From the NCBI RefSeq assembly GCF_002865645.1, contig NW_020194512.1, positions 1,151,119 to 1,215,118 of the forward strand: a stretch of 64,000 nucleotides of DNA, written 5' to 3'. The position numbers were made by a program, and so were the translations under genes. Below, one piece after another: positions 1-10,739 of this stretch (its first letter is position 1; each line of letters opens with the position of its first letter). This stretch comes from Hyaloscypha bicolor E (lineage: Eukaryota > Ascomycota > Leotiomycetes > Helotiales > Hyaloscyphaceae). The notes below the pieces were generated by a model, which searched no databases, was not told the DNA's origin, and saw only the letters and a list, made by a program, of their open reading frames with translations.

Positions 1-359
1 AAAATATAATAAATTAATTTCCCAGAATATTATATAATTAGAACCTATATTAATTTTTACTAAGGCTTTTAAAGCTTTTACTAGTTTAGGTTATTTTATT
101 AATAGCTCTTTTTAAACCAAATATCTTATTAGTATTTTTTAGAGAATTTATAAATAAGTTTATAGAAATACAATTCTTTATTTTTATTATAAAGCTTTTA
201 GAAACAAATAAGTATATTATTATTAAAGAATTATATAAATAAGCTAAAAAACCTAAAACTTTATTTTTAAATATTAATATTATTATAAAAAGCTATTTTA
301 TATAAGAATATCTATAATTATAATAAAGCTATTTTCGAGAATACTAAGCTTTATAATAT

Positions 360-1400
360 TAAATTCGAAGAAAATATTAAATATTATATAGCTATAATAA
401 ATCAGTTTAGAATAATTCTAACTATTTCTATTCTATTTACTTTTATTATTTTTATAGTTCCGGCTATTTTAAATTTCTTTTTAAAGAATTTCGAATTATT
501 TCTTATTTATTTATATTTAGAATTTCTTATATCTTATATTTCTTTTAGAGATATTAGAATTATTAAGCTTTTGAATTTAATTCTTTTTATTAAAAATTTA
601 ATTATTTTTAATAACTAGCTAGTTTAGATTAAAAATAAATTATAAGAAAATACTAATTTATATTTCTTAGAGAATTTCAAGATTATTTATATTTCTAGTA
701 AACTTATAAGTAATATTCTTATTCTAACTAATCTTTATATAAATGAAAATAGTTTAAATTAGTATTATTAGCTTTTAAAGTTATGTTTTTATCTAAAAGA
801 GCTATATTCTAATTAAGTATTTTAGAAGTTTTATACTTTTTTCTTATAACTATTTATAAAAGGCAATATTAATTTTTAAGATATTAAATATAAACTAAAT
901 AAAAAGCTTTTATTAAAGCTTTAGAAATTAGAATATATATATTATAATAATTTTTTTATTAATATTACTTGTTTTATTTAATATTATATTACTAATAATT
1001 AATAAATTAAAGCTATATATAAGAAAACTAAAGAATATAAGAAAATAGAAACTATTTTAGTTAAGTTTACTTTTAGTACTATATTTTTTTATATTTTTAA
1101 GAAATATATTTCTAAAAAGAAATTTAAGAAACCTATATTTATTATTCTTATTAAATATATATCTTTTTATAAATATAAATAATATCCTATAAAAATTAAA
1201 AATCTTTTAGCTATTAAATATTATAACTATAATAAATTCGGCTATTATATCTATTATTATCTAATTAAATATAATAAGAAAACCAAGATAACTCTTTCTA
1301 GAATTAAATTAGGCTTAGTTTCTATTTTACTAAAATATCTAGTTTTTATTCTAGTAAAATATTTAAAGAATTTAGATTCTAATTCTAATATAAAACCAGA
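360..1400 (+). pseudogene. gag relic of element E with RIP-erased zinc knuckle
   Basis: Plus-strand frame with many TAA/TAG codons upstream of the pol relic. Around 1,218-1,265 it reads KYYNYNKFGYYIYYYL. Restoring TAT to TGT or CAT at the right places gives the CCHC spacing C-x2-C-x4-H-x4-C of a retrotransposon nucleocapsid. This is the expected position for Gag, which packages element RNA in cytoplasmic particles. Every metal ligand codon has become TAT (Tyr), a clean example of RIP on TGT and CAT. The N-terminal limit is uncertain because the body of Gag is poorly conserved. Confidence 0.65.
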
Positions 1401-1419
1401 AAATAAGTATTTTTAAAAA

Positions 1420-3700
1420 AAGTTTTTATTTTAGAGACTTATAATATAGATTTAGTAAATATTAAATTAATTTATCTAATAAAAGAAAATACTTTTATAA
1501 TACCCTATATTATTAATATAAATAAATTAGAAATTAAATATTTTTTCTTATTAATATTAGAATAAATAATTATACTTTTATTAATATAAAACTTATTTAA
1601 TTTATAAAGCGAGTTTTAGAAATAAAACTATAAATCTTTCTTTTATTTTATATTATATATAGTTTTAATAAAAAGCTAGCTAAGTTTACTAAGAAATATA
1701 TAAAAGTCTTATTTCTAAATAATAAATAAAGTATTAATATATTTATAATTATTCTAATTTTAGAAATTATAATAATATTTTTAGTAAAAAATAAACTATA
1801 TATATTAATATCCTAATTAATTATTAAAGATATAGGCTTATATAATCAAAAAATAAGCCCAAATCTATATAATTTAATTATATTATTAGTATTTATAATA
1901 ATAGCTAGAGAAGTAATTTAATAAGAAATATTAAAAGAATATTAATTAATAAAATAGTATTATAAGATATTTCTAGAAATTTATTATTTTAAATAATTCT
2001 CTTTTTTTCGGATTAATTAAAGGAAATTATATAATATTATAAAAAAGAAGCTTTTATAGCCTAATTAAGATATAATATTTAAGTAAAGGCTAAAGAAATA
2101 AAAAGAGATCCTTAATAAAAAAAAAATATTAGATTTAGCTATTTTAATTTTTATATTATTTAATTATATAGCTAAAAGAAAAGAAAATATTATTAGTTAA
2201 ATCTCTATTTATAAAATTAATAAAGAGTTTAAAGCTCGGAAAAAAGAAGCTATTTCTAGCCTAAAGAATTAATAACCAGAAGAAATAAAGCTTTAATAGC
2301 TTTAAAAAATATTACTTTTAGAACTTAAAAAATATATCTTTATTTTCTTTAAAAAGAAATCTAATATTCTTTTTTTATAGATTATATAATTATAAGATTT
2401 AAATTAAAGGCCTAAAAAGAACTAAAAATATTAGATACTAACTTTTCTGGTAATAATTTATTTAAAAACTTCTAGAAATTAAATATTTTTTAGAAAATAA
2501 TCTAACTAAAAGCTTTATTAAAGCTAGTTAAGCTTTTTTTATTTTACTAGTTCTTTTTATAAAGAAAGTAAGTAGAGGCTTATATTTTTATATTAATTTC
2601 TACTATTTAAATAATATTATTCAGAAGAATTAATATTTCCTTTTACTTATTAAAAAAACTTTAAATTAAATATTTATTAAGGTTTCTATTATATAATTAT
2701 AAATTCGGATTTTTAGAAGCTAATAATATTTCGTATTTATTATAGAATATATAAATATAATATTCTTTATAAAGACCTTATAAATAGTTCGGCTATATAT
2801 TAATATTATATAAATAATATATTCTTTAAATATCTAAATAATCTTTATATAATATATTTTAATAATATTTTTATTTATTTAGAAAATCTAGTAAAATATA
2901 AATAGTATATATAAAAAGTATTAGACTATTTATACTTTACTAGTCTTTAAATAAATATTAAAAAATCGGAATTTAAAATTATATATATAAAGTATTTGAA
3001 TTTTATTATTTCTATATCTATTATTAAAATAGATTCTAATAAAGTTAAAATAATATATAACTAGTAATTTCTAAAAATAATTAAAAATATATAATTTTTC
3101 CTTAGTTTCTATAACTTTTATAAATACTTTATTAAATAGTATAAATAGATTACTAGATTTCTTATTTTATTTATAAAAAAAGTATTATTTTCAAGTAATT
3201 TAAATAATATTAAAAGCCTTTTAATTATTTAAAGAAAGCTATAATTTCTATTCTAGTTCTATAATATTATAATTCAGATTTGCTTATAATAATAGAAATA
3301 AATATATCTAAAGAAATAATTATTATTCTATTCTTTTAATAAAACCCAGAAATAAGCCTTTAGTATTCTATAGCTTATTTTTCTAAAACTATATTTTTAA
3401 TAAAACTTAATTATAATATATATAATAAGGAACTATTTATTATAATATAAGTATTAAAGAAATAGAAAACTAAGCTAAAAGGCTTTTAGAATACTTCTTT
3501 TAAGATTTATTCTAATTATTATATCTTAGAATATTTTATAATTACTAAGAAGCTCTTTTTTAATTAGCTAAATAAACTAAGCTCCTATTTTACTATTATT
3601 TTAAGCTTATATATTATTCTAGAAAATCGAATAAATAAATAAATACTTTATTATAAAAATAAAATAAAATAGATATTTAGAACCAGATTAAGAAAAAGTA
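1420..3700 (+). pseudogene. pol relic of element E: protease, reverse transcriptase, RNase H
   Basis: Reverse transcriptase lies at about 2,490-3,180 and RNase H at about 3,200-3,650. Visible RT landmarks are a block equivalent to LFVKKxxGGLxFxVDYRxLN near 2,560-2,620, and the catalytic box at 2,855-2,866, which reads YFNN instead of YFDD: both GAT codons have become AAT. The part after this box follows the usual thumb and connection region. RNase H keeps the AYFSK and YNIYNKEL segments typical of Ty3/Gypsy. The stretch 1.4-2.4 kb should hold the protease, but I see no convincing DSG or DTG motif. Integrase follows in the same direction. The protein cannot be active. Confidence 0.82.
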
Positions 3701-4079
3701 ATAAATTCAAGTATTTTTCTTTAGAAATAAAATTAATTTAGAGATTATCTATAACTTATAGCTTATAGTAATATTCTATAAAATTGGTTTATTTAATTCG
3801 GAATTTGGCCCTAAAAACTAAATATATACTAAAGACTTTTTAGAAGAATATATTTTTATTAAAAACATAATTTCCCTAGAAAAAGATATACTTTTAGAAG
3901 CTTTATTAATAGCTTCTATTATAATTATTTCTATAAAAGTACTATTAAAAGCTCTTATTAAATATAATAGCTTATAACTAATAAATAAGATTTTATAAAA
4001 TAATTATATATTACCGGATTTAAAAAAGCTATATATAATAGCCTAAACTAAAAGTAATATCTGGATATTATAAAAAGCT

Positions 4080-5400
4080 CTATATTATAGAAAATAAAAT
4101 AATTCGTGAATTATTTTTATAAACTATTCTAATTTATAAAATATATAATAAATTCTTTTTCTAAATATTCTAGATATATAAAACTTTATTAGTTATTTAA
4201 AAAGTAATACTACTAGCTATTTATAAATAAAGATATTAACTAATACTATAGTAATTATTATATTTATAGGAAATTATATATATTAAGAAATAAGAAGCCT
4301 GGTTTATTTTATTTCTTTCTAATTTCTAATTATTTCTAGTAATATATTACTATAGACTTTAAAAGTTATCCGGAAAATAAAATAAGCTATAATATAATTA
4401 TTATATTTATAAATTACTTATTTAAATATTTAATTATAATTCTTATACGAGATATAATTATAGCCAAGGAATTAGTATTTCTATTTTTATTTTATATAAT
4501 ATATTAAATAAATATTTTAGAAATAATTATATTAAATCAGGAACTTTAATTTATATTTAATTTTTAAAGCAAATTCTATATAAGAATTAGTATTAAGCTT
4601 AAACTCTTAATAGCTAATTACTTTTAAATAAATAAATAAATAAAGATTATTAATTAGTATTTTAATTAGAAATTATATTTATATATTAATTATTAATAAG
4701 TCTTTCTTTAATATAAAACTATTAGCTAGTTCCTATTTATAATTAAAAAGAATAATAAGCCTTATATTTCTCTAGACTAGAACTTTCTTATTAAAGCTAG
4801 TTTACCTAAAAAGAAACTAAATAGAAATAAAGCTAAAGTATTAGTAAATTAATTATATAAATTATAGTAATTTATTTAAGGTTATATAAAGCAAGTATAG
4901 AAATAATTTATAATATAAGCTAATAAATACTATTATTTAATTAATTTCAAAGTCGGAAATAAAATATAGATTATTATAAAATATTAGAAATCTAATTATT
5001 CGAGCCAAAAGCTAGAGAATTAAATAAAAAATCTATTTAAGATTTTAGAAAAATATAGTTATTTGTTTTTTTTAAAGCTACTAGAAACTATAAAAATATA
5101 TCTAGTCTTTTATATAAAGAAATTATAAAGAAATCTTAGAATTCTTTATTAGATTAAATAAATTCGAAACTACTTTTATTAGTATTAGAAAATAATAAAT
5201 AAAAATATAATATTAAATAAGTTATTATAATTAAACTAATAAGAAATAAGCTAAAATATAGAATTTAGTAAATTAGTTAAAATAAGAATCTAATATAGTA
5301 TTTAGCTTTAGTATTAAATAATAGCTTCCTGGTTTTATAAAGCTTTTATAATAATAATATTAATATATTAGGATTTCTATAAAACTTATAATATTAACTA
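4080..5400 (+). pseudogene. integrase and chromodomain relic of element E
   Basis: Plus-strand frame continuing pol. It matches fungal Gypsy integrase core and C-terminal regions: a segment beginning EAWF near 4,298 corresponds to the start of the catalytic core, and FKVGNK near 4,950 corresponds to the FxVGDxVxL motif of the GPY/F region. At about 5,260-5,400 a short block (ASWFYKAF, then QDFYKTY) fits the second half of the chromodomain seen in ascomycete chromoviruses, where TWYxASxFKNxP and LxDFHxxYP are usual. Chromodomains target integration to methylated heterochromatin, which suits this AT-rich setting. Inactivated by numerous stops. Confidence 0.78.
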
Positions 5401-5869
5401 AACTATTTAAAAAATAATATATGCCCGGAATTATATAGAAATAATAATAAATTCTTTTAAGTTATATATTAAAGATATTTGCCTTTTATATATAATATTT
5501 ATATTCGAAATACTAGTTTATTTTGAAAAAAGAAAATAGTATAAAATTAAATAAATTAATGGCTTTTATAAAGCTCGAGAATAAGCTTATTCTAAAAAGA
5601 AAAATAATAATATTATTTATATTTTATTATTAATATTTTATTATTTATATTTTATTACTTTTTAAATATATATAATATAATTACTTTATTAGAGAAATAT
5701 ACGTGAAATATACTAGAAATATTTAGAAAACTAAGCCTCTTATAAACTAATATATTATAAAATATATATATTCTTTTATAGCTTCTTATATTCTAATTTT
5801 TTCTTTTTTAGTTTTAAATTATTTTTATAAGAAATCTTTTATTTTATTTTCTAAGCTCTAAATACTTTA

Positions 5870-6892
5870 TTTATAATAATAAATATATGTAATAGTAAAT
5901 TAAAAATATTATTAGAGAACTAAGAGTTATAAAGCTAATAAAGAAGTTCTGATATTTAATTATTTTTATAAATACTTTATTTATAAATAATAAAGATTTC
6001 TTTTTTTAAATTAAATATATTTTAGTTCTAATAAATAGAACTAAATATAATAAAAATATTAAAAATATTCTAGTTTCGAAATTCTATAATATATTTTATA
6101 ATTTTAATATAAATACTTTAATTAAAATCTATAATTAATAAAATAATAGAAATATAACTATTATTAGTTATTTATATAAATTTGAAATTATTATATAAAG
6201 GCCTTATTAAATTAGGTATTATTTAATAGTAATACCTAATAATTAATATAATATACTATTATTAAATATATAAATAATAAGAAATTACAGAAATTAAATA
6301 AATTAAAAGAGAATCGAATACTATTAATTCTATAATAAAATTAAAGCTATTAAATATCTTTAAATATCTAATTAATACAAATATAATATAATTAGATATA
6401 AAGAAATAAATCGAATATAAATAGGGCAAGAAATAAATATATGAAATAGAAATATAAAATAAAAGAATTATATAAATATATAAAGTATTTAGGAAGTCTG
6501 GTACTAGGCCGGATTAGGAAATTAGTATATAATTAGAAAGAAATACTATTTTTCGCGTTTTTAGAAAGGTTTTAATATTAGTATAGCTATTTCTGTAAAA
6601 ATTATATATATAGTTATAAGATTCGGAATACGGAATATAAGTAATAAAATATAAGTAATAAAATATAAGTAATAAAATATAAATAATAAAATATAAAATA
6701 TAAAATAATCTTGTATTTTATAAATAGCTCAACTAATAACTAATTTCTATTAGGCTTAGTAAATTTAGAAATTATATATTAATATTATAATCTGTAATTT
6801 TTATTTCTAAATATTAATTAGTTTATTAATTTAATATATTTATATTTTATATATATTATATAATAGTATTATATATTACTAGTAAACTAATA
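5870..6892 (+). mobile_element. Ty1/Copia 3' fragment (element C)
   Basis: Reverse-complement homologue of the 3' ends of elements A and B: the end of pol (RNase H) followed by the 3' LTR. On the plus strand it runs from sequence matching about 29.2 kb in A (reverse strand) into an LTR whose outer edge is at 6,892. Everything upstream of about 5,870 is missing and replaced by element E, so it is a 5'-truncated copy. Between RNase H and the LTR a segment present in A and B has been deleted (near 6,480), including the palindromic module. The base after 6,892 starts a candidate target-duplication copy, CTAAT, whose partner is lost. Confidence 0.8.
6576..6892 (+). repeat. 3' LTR of Copia fragment C (317 bp)
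   Basis: Starts TATTAGTATAG (from TGTTAGTATAG) and ends TTTACTAATA in coding orientation; it aligns to the 285-300-bp LTRs of A and B on the opposite strand. The internal tandem of ATAAGTAATAAAAT units at 6,640-6,712 is the RIP-altered form of the TATCCCG/TATCCCATTGCC array of element B. Confidence 0.85.
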
Positions 6893-8956
6893 CTAATCTA
6901 TACTAGTAAAAAAATGATTTTAAAATATATTAAAGCATATATTACTTTTTTTTTTAATAATTAAAATAAAAAAAAACTAAAATAAGAATTATATTATAAA
7001 ATATTATAACTTTATCTTTAATAAAGTTTGAGAATACTTTATATATATAAACTTATATTTATTATTTTCTTTTTTTAATAAAGCCTAAGCTTGAATTTTT
7101 TCTTTTAAAAGTAAACTTTAGCTTAAATAAATTTTTAATTTTCGAGCTTTTAATTTATATAAATTACTTGTATTTTTAATTTAAAATTAATAAGCTAGTT
7201 CGGGTTTATTTATTTAAGAAATAGTATTTATAAAACTAATAATATAATATAATATAAAAAATATTATAATAAATAAAAAGCCAAATTAAATTTTAAAATA
7301 CTAATATTAAAAATAAGTAAAATTCGGGTTTTTTAATATTAGCTTATTTATTTTATTAATACTTTTTAATACTAATATTAGAAATAAAGAAAAATTCGGT
7401 TTTCTAAATATTAAAAAGCTTTAGTAAAATAAATTTATAGCTTTAAATTAAAATATTTTTAATATTAATAATTTAATTAAAAGAAATTAAAGTATTAGTT
7501 ATAAAAAGCTAAACTTTATTATATTTCTAATACCGGAATTATTTATAAAATACTTTTTTTAAAATAATCTCTTAGAAAATTACGAGTTTTATTAAAAATT
7601 ACTTGAAAAAATATAGCTTTTAAGGAATTTCTTTTAAAAGCTATAATTTCTTAAGAATCTTATTATTAGTATTTCTCTTAATTTTATTTATTAATTATTA
7701 ACTTGGCTTAAATTAACTAAATTAAAATAACTATAAATTATTTTATAAATATTTATTTAATTATAAGAAAAGTTTATTTAATATTTCTTTAAAAATTAAT
7801 TTAATTTAATATATATAAAATCTCTTATAATTAAAGCTTATTAATTAAATTCTTAATATAAGTTAATTATAAGTATTATAAAAGCATGAATTATTTAAAT
7901 TATATAAATTATTTTATAATTAGAAAAAGTTATTAAAAGTATTTATAATAAATATAAAGACTTATTTACTTATTTTAAAATATATTATTAATATTATTTA
8001 TATAAAATAATTATAAATTAATAATTAAACTTAATTAGAAATATTATTATATTATTATAATTTTAAAATAAAGTATTCTAGAAGTTATTTCTTATAAATT
8101 TAATAAAGAAATTCTTTTTTTTTAATCTCGGCTTTTTTTATTTAATATTATTAAACTTTTAGTATTTTTATTAATTTTGGTTTTATATTTGGTTTTCATT
8201 TTCTTTTTTAATATATAATTTATATATTTTAACCGGATTATAATTTTATTTTATTTCTTTTTTTACTTATATATTATTAAATAACTACTTTAAATATAAT
8301 TAAAAAAAAATAGCCTTATAATTTAATTTCTTCTTCTAAAAACAAACTTTATAGTATTTTATTTTTTATTTAAACTAAAATTAAATAATATTAGTAAACT
8401 AAAATAATTAAAAATATAAATAACTTACTTTAGTTTTCTTTTTAAGTTATTATTTATTACTTTATATACTTTATAAAAATATATAAATAAAACTTAAAAA
8501 GCTATAAATAATATAAAGTTATTTGCTTATAATTTTATTTATTATATAAGGTAATAACTTAAGAATTCTATATTATAAAATTAATTAGTTTATTAAAAAA
8601 ACTTAATAAATATTAAAGAAACTATAAAATATATATTAATTTTTTAATTATAAAATCTAAGTTTCTTTTACTAATATATAATTTTAAATTTTAAATAGTA
8701 TTAATTTTAAAGAAAATATTATAATTTATATAAATAATTTATTAGCTTAAAAATAAGATTAATCTTTTTTAATTAAATATATCTCTTATATAAAGTTTTT
8801 AAATATAATTTTAAAATAATTAGCTTATTAAATTTAATTTATTTAATATAAATCAAATATTATTAATAAATATTATAATTATAAAAATATTAGTAATATA
8901 TTTTATAACTAGTTTTATTACTATATTTTTTATTATATTTATTATTATAATAAAAT
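6893..8956. other. Unassigned AT-rich DNA
   Basis: No gene or element boundary recognised. A lysine-rich antisense stretch near 8,100-8,220 could be gag-like but is too short to assign. Two similar segments about 72 bp apart (7,300-7,342 and 7,372-7,414) hint at an old tandem duplication. RIP is as heavy as in the neighbours, so this is probably further repeat debris. Confidence 0.5.
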
Positions 8957-9130
8957 TATTAGTTTACTAGTAATATATAATATTATTATATAATATATAT
9001 AAAATATAAATATATTAAATTAGTAAAATTATTATTATTTATAAATAAGAATTATAGATTATAATATTAATATATAATTCCTAAATCTACTAAGTTTAAT
9101 AGAAACTAGTTTACTAATTAAGTTATTATT
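8957..9130 (-). repeat. Copia LTR fragment (A/B/C family)
   Basis: Starts at the same outer edge (TATTAGTTTACTAGTAATAT) as the left LTRs of elements A and B and matches about 170 bp of them before breaking off. The inner half of the LTR and any coding sequence are absent. Its orientation is opposite to fragment C, 2 kb to the left. Confidence 0.75.
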
Positions 9131-9419
9131 ATAGTAAGAATTATTAAATTAAGGCTAATATAATTAATTTATTTAATTAGGATCTATATACTTCTTTTCT
9201 GAAGCTTTATACTTTATTTAAGCTCTTTTTAAGCTAGTTTAATTAACTCTTTTATTATTTAATATAATTCTCTATTTTGTAATTTTTATATATATTAGTT
9301 ATAAGCCCGGCCTTATATTAATAAGCTTTCTAATTAATATATTATAAAGAGTATTTAAGAGCTTATTTAATGAATTTTTTCGAAAATTATACTTTAGTTT
9401 ATATTTCTATTATTAATTA

Positions 9420-10409
9420 CTTAATAGAAACTATTTTTATAATTTCTATTATTTCTATAAGCTTAATTATAATTATATTAGAAGTTATAATTAAAATTAT
9501 TATTCTAAAAAACTATAATTTCTAGATAGACTAGTTTAATACTTTCTATAAAGTAACCGGTAATAAAAGTATTTGAAATAAAATTAACTCATTTAATAAT
9601 AAAGTAATTAAAATAAATATAATAGCTTTTTTCAGGCCTTTTCCTATAATTAATACGCTTATACTAAAGGAAATAGAGAATTATTATATAAGATATTAAA
9701 TTAAAGCAAAGAATTAAAATAAGGATATTTAAAACTATAATTAAAAAAGAATTAAAACTAGTATTTCTATAGCCTATAATATTCGGGAATATTAGAGATT
9801 ACTATTTAATACTCTTATAGGACTATAAAATCAAGAAACTAAACTAGATAAATAAGTTAATATATTACTATATAATTAAATAGTAGCTTTATTAAATAGT
9901 TAATATAGAAATTCTTATAAACTTTATTTTAGGATTTAAAAAAAAATAAAGCTTTATTTATAGAATTCTTAAAGCTTTATTAATAAAATATAATACAAAT
10001 TACTATTATTTAAAGAATATATAGCTCGGTTTTACTATAAATAAGTAAAAGAGAAATAAGCCTAAAATACTAGTTTACTAATTAGAAAAAGGTATTTAAT
10101 TATACTAGAGTTCTTAAAATTACTAAAATTAAAAATATTCTAGTAATAACCGAGTTCTTAATAGCCCTTTAATAGAAACTTATACTAACCTAGATAATAG
10201 AATAGCTTAGTAATCTATATAATAAAAATAAACTAGGGCTTCTAATTCTTATATTTGAATAATATAGCTAGGTATTTAATTAAATTATTTTAGAAAATCA
10301 AAATACTAAATATTTAGAAGCTTTTATAATCTTTATTATATTCGGGAATTAATCTAGTAAGAAATTAGATAGTAAACCTAATTCAGACAAATATAAGTAT
10401 TATAAGTAC
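9420..10409 (+). pseudogene. gag relic of Copia I, interrupted by D1
   Basis: A plus-strand frame from about 9,600 to 10,409 with stops almost only TAA/TAG, ending in KYKYYKY, which restores to a C-x2-C pair of a zinc knuckle. D1 begins at the next base. The continuation of the same element appears on the other side of D1 at 23,317 with protease and then pre-integrase and integrase regions, so this is taken as Gag of a Ty1/Copia element distinct from family A/B/C. Gag itself diverges fast; the assignment rests mainly on position and strand. The segment 9,131-9,420 shows no clear frame and may hold the leader or LTR. Confidence 0.55.
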
Positions 10410-10711
10410 TATAGAAGGGAAACTATAATAAGACAAAAACTCATATAAAGTATACTAAAGTATAAAACGTAATTTAATAATAAAATAACAAAATTAAAAG
10501 TATAAATAGTAAAGTATAAATAGTATATAGTATATAAAAGCTTAATTAATTAAATACTAAAAAGGAATTATTCTTTAGGATTATAGAAAAACTAGCTTTT
10601 TTATATAATTTCTACAAGTTATATATAAAAGGCTATAGCCTTTATTATATAACTAAAATCTTAAAACTACTAAAATAATATAATTTTTAGAGAATATAGC
10701 CTATTATACTA
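10410..10711 (-). repeat. 3' LTR of D1 (302 bp)
   Basis: Plus-strand start TATAGAAGGGAAAC, end CCTATTATACTA. It aligns across its length to the unmutated LTR end at 59,247-59,345 and to the LTRs at 23 and 27.5 kb. A purine-leaning tract (AGGAAGTCGGA in coding sense) abuts its inner edge and may be the polypurine tract. Confidence 0.82.
10618..10653. repeat. Palindromic module in D1 3' LTR (RIP-altered)
   Basis: AAAAGGCTATAGCCTTT core; the unmutated form AAAGGCCGCGGCCTTTT is at 59,304-59,340. See the finding on the shared palindrome. Confidence 0.75.
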
Positions 10712-10739
10712 TATCCGACTTCCTATTTATTTATATTTA

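Larger units (their letters stand above)
1..5650 (+). mobile_element. Ty3/Gypsy chromovirus relic (element E), 5' end outside window
   Basis: A degenerate plus-strand LTR retrotransposon with gag, reverse transcriptase, RNase H, integrase and chromodomain in the order usual for Ty3/Gypsy chromoviruses. Reading frames are broken almost only by TAA/TAG where the family has Gln or Trp, as expected of RIP. No LTR could be defined: the 5' LTR should lie upstream of base 1, and the 3' end fades between about 5.45 and 5.85 kb, where a Copia fragment begins. The family call rests on RT, integrase and chromodomain resemblance and is firm; the right boundary is not. Confidence 0.85.

Noticed and set aside
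7300..7414. Tandem repeat of about 72 bp
   Set aside because: Only two diverged copies in AT-rich sequence; not strong enough to list as a repeat.
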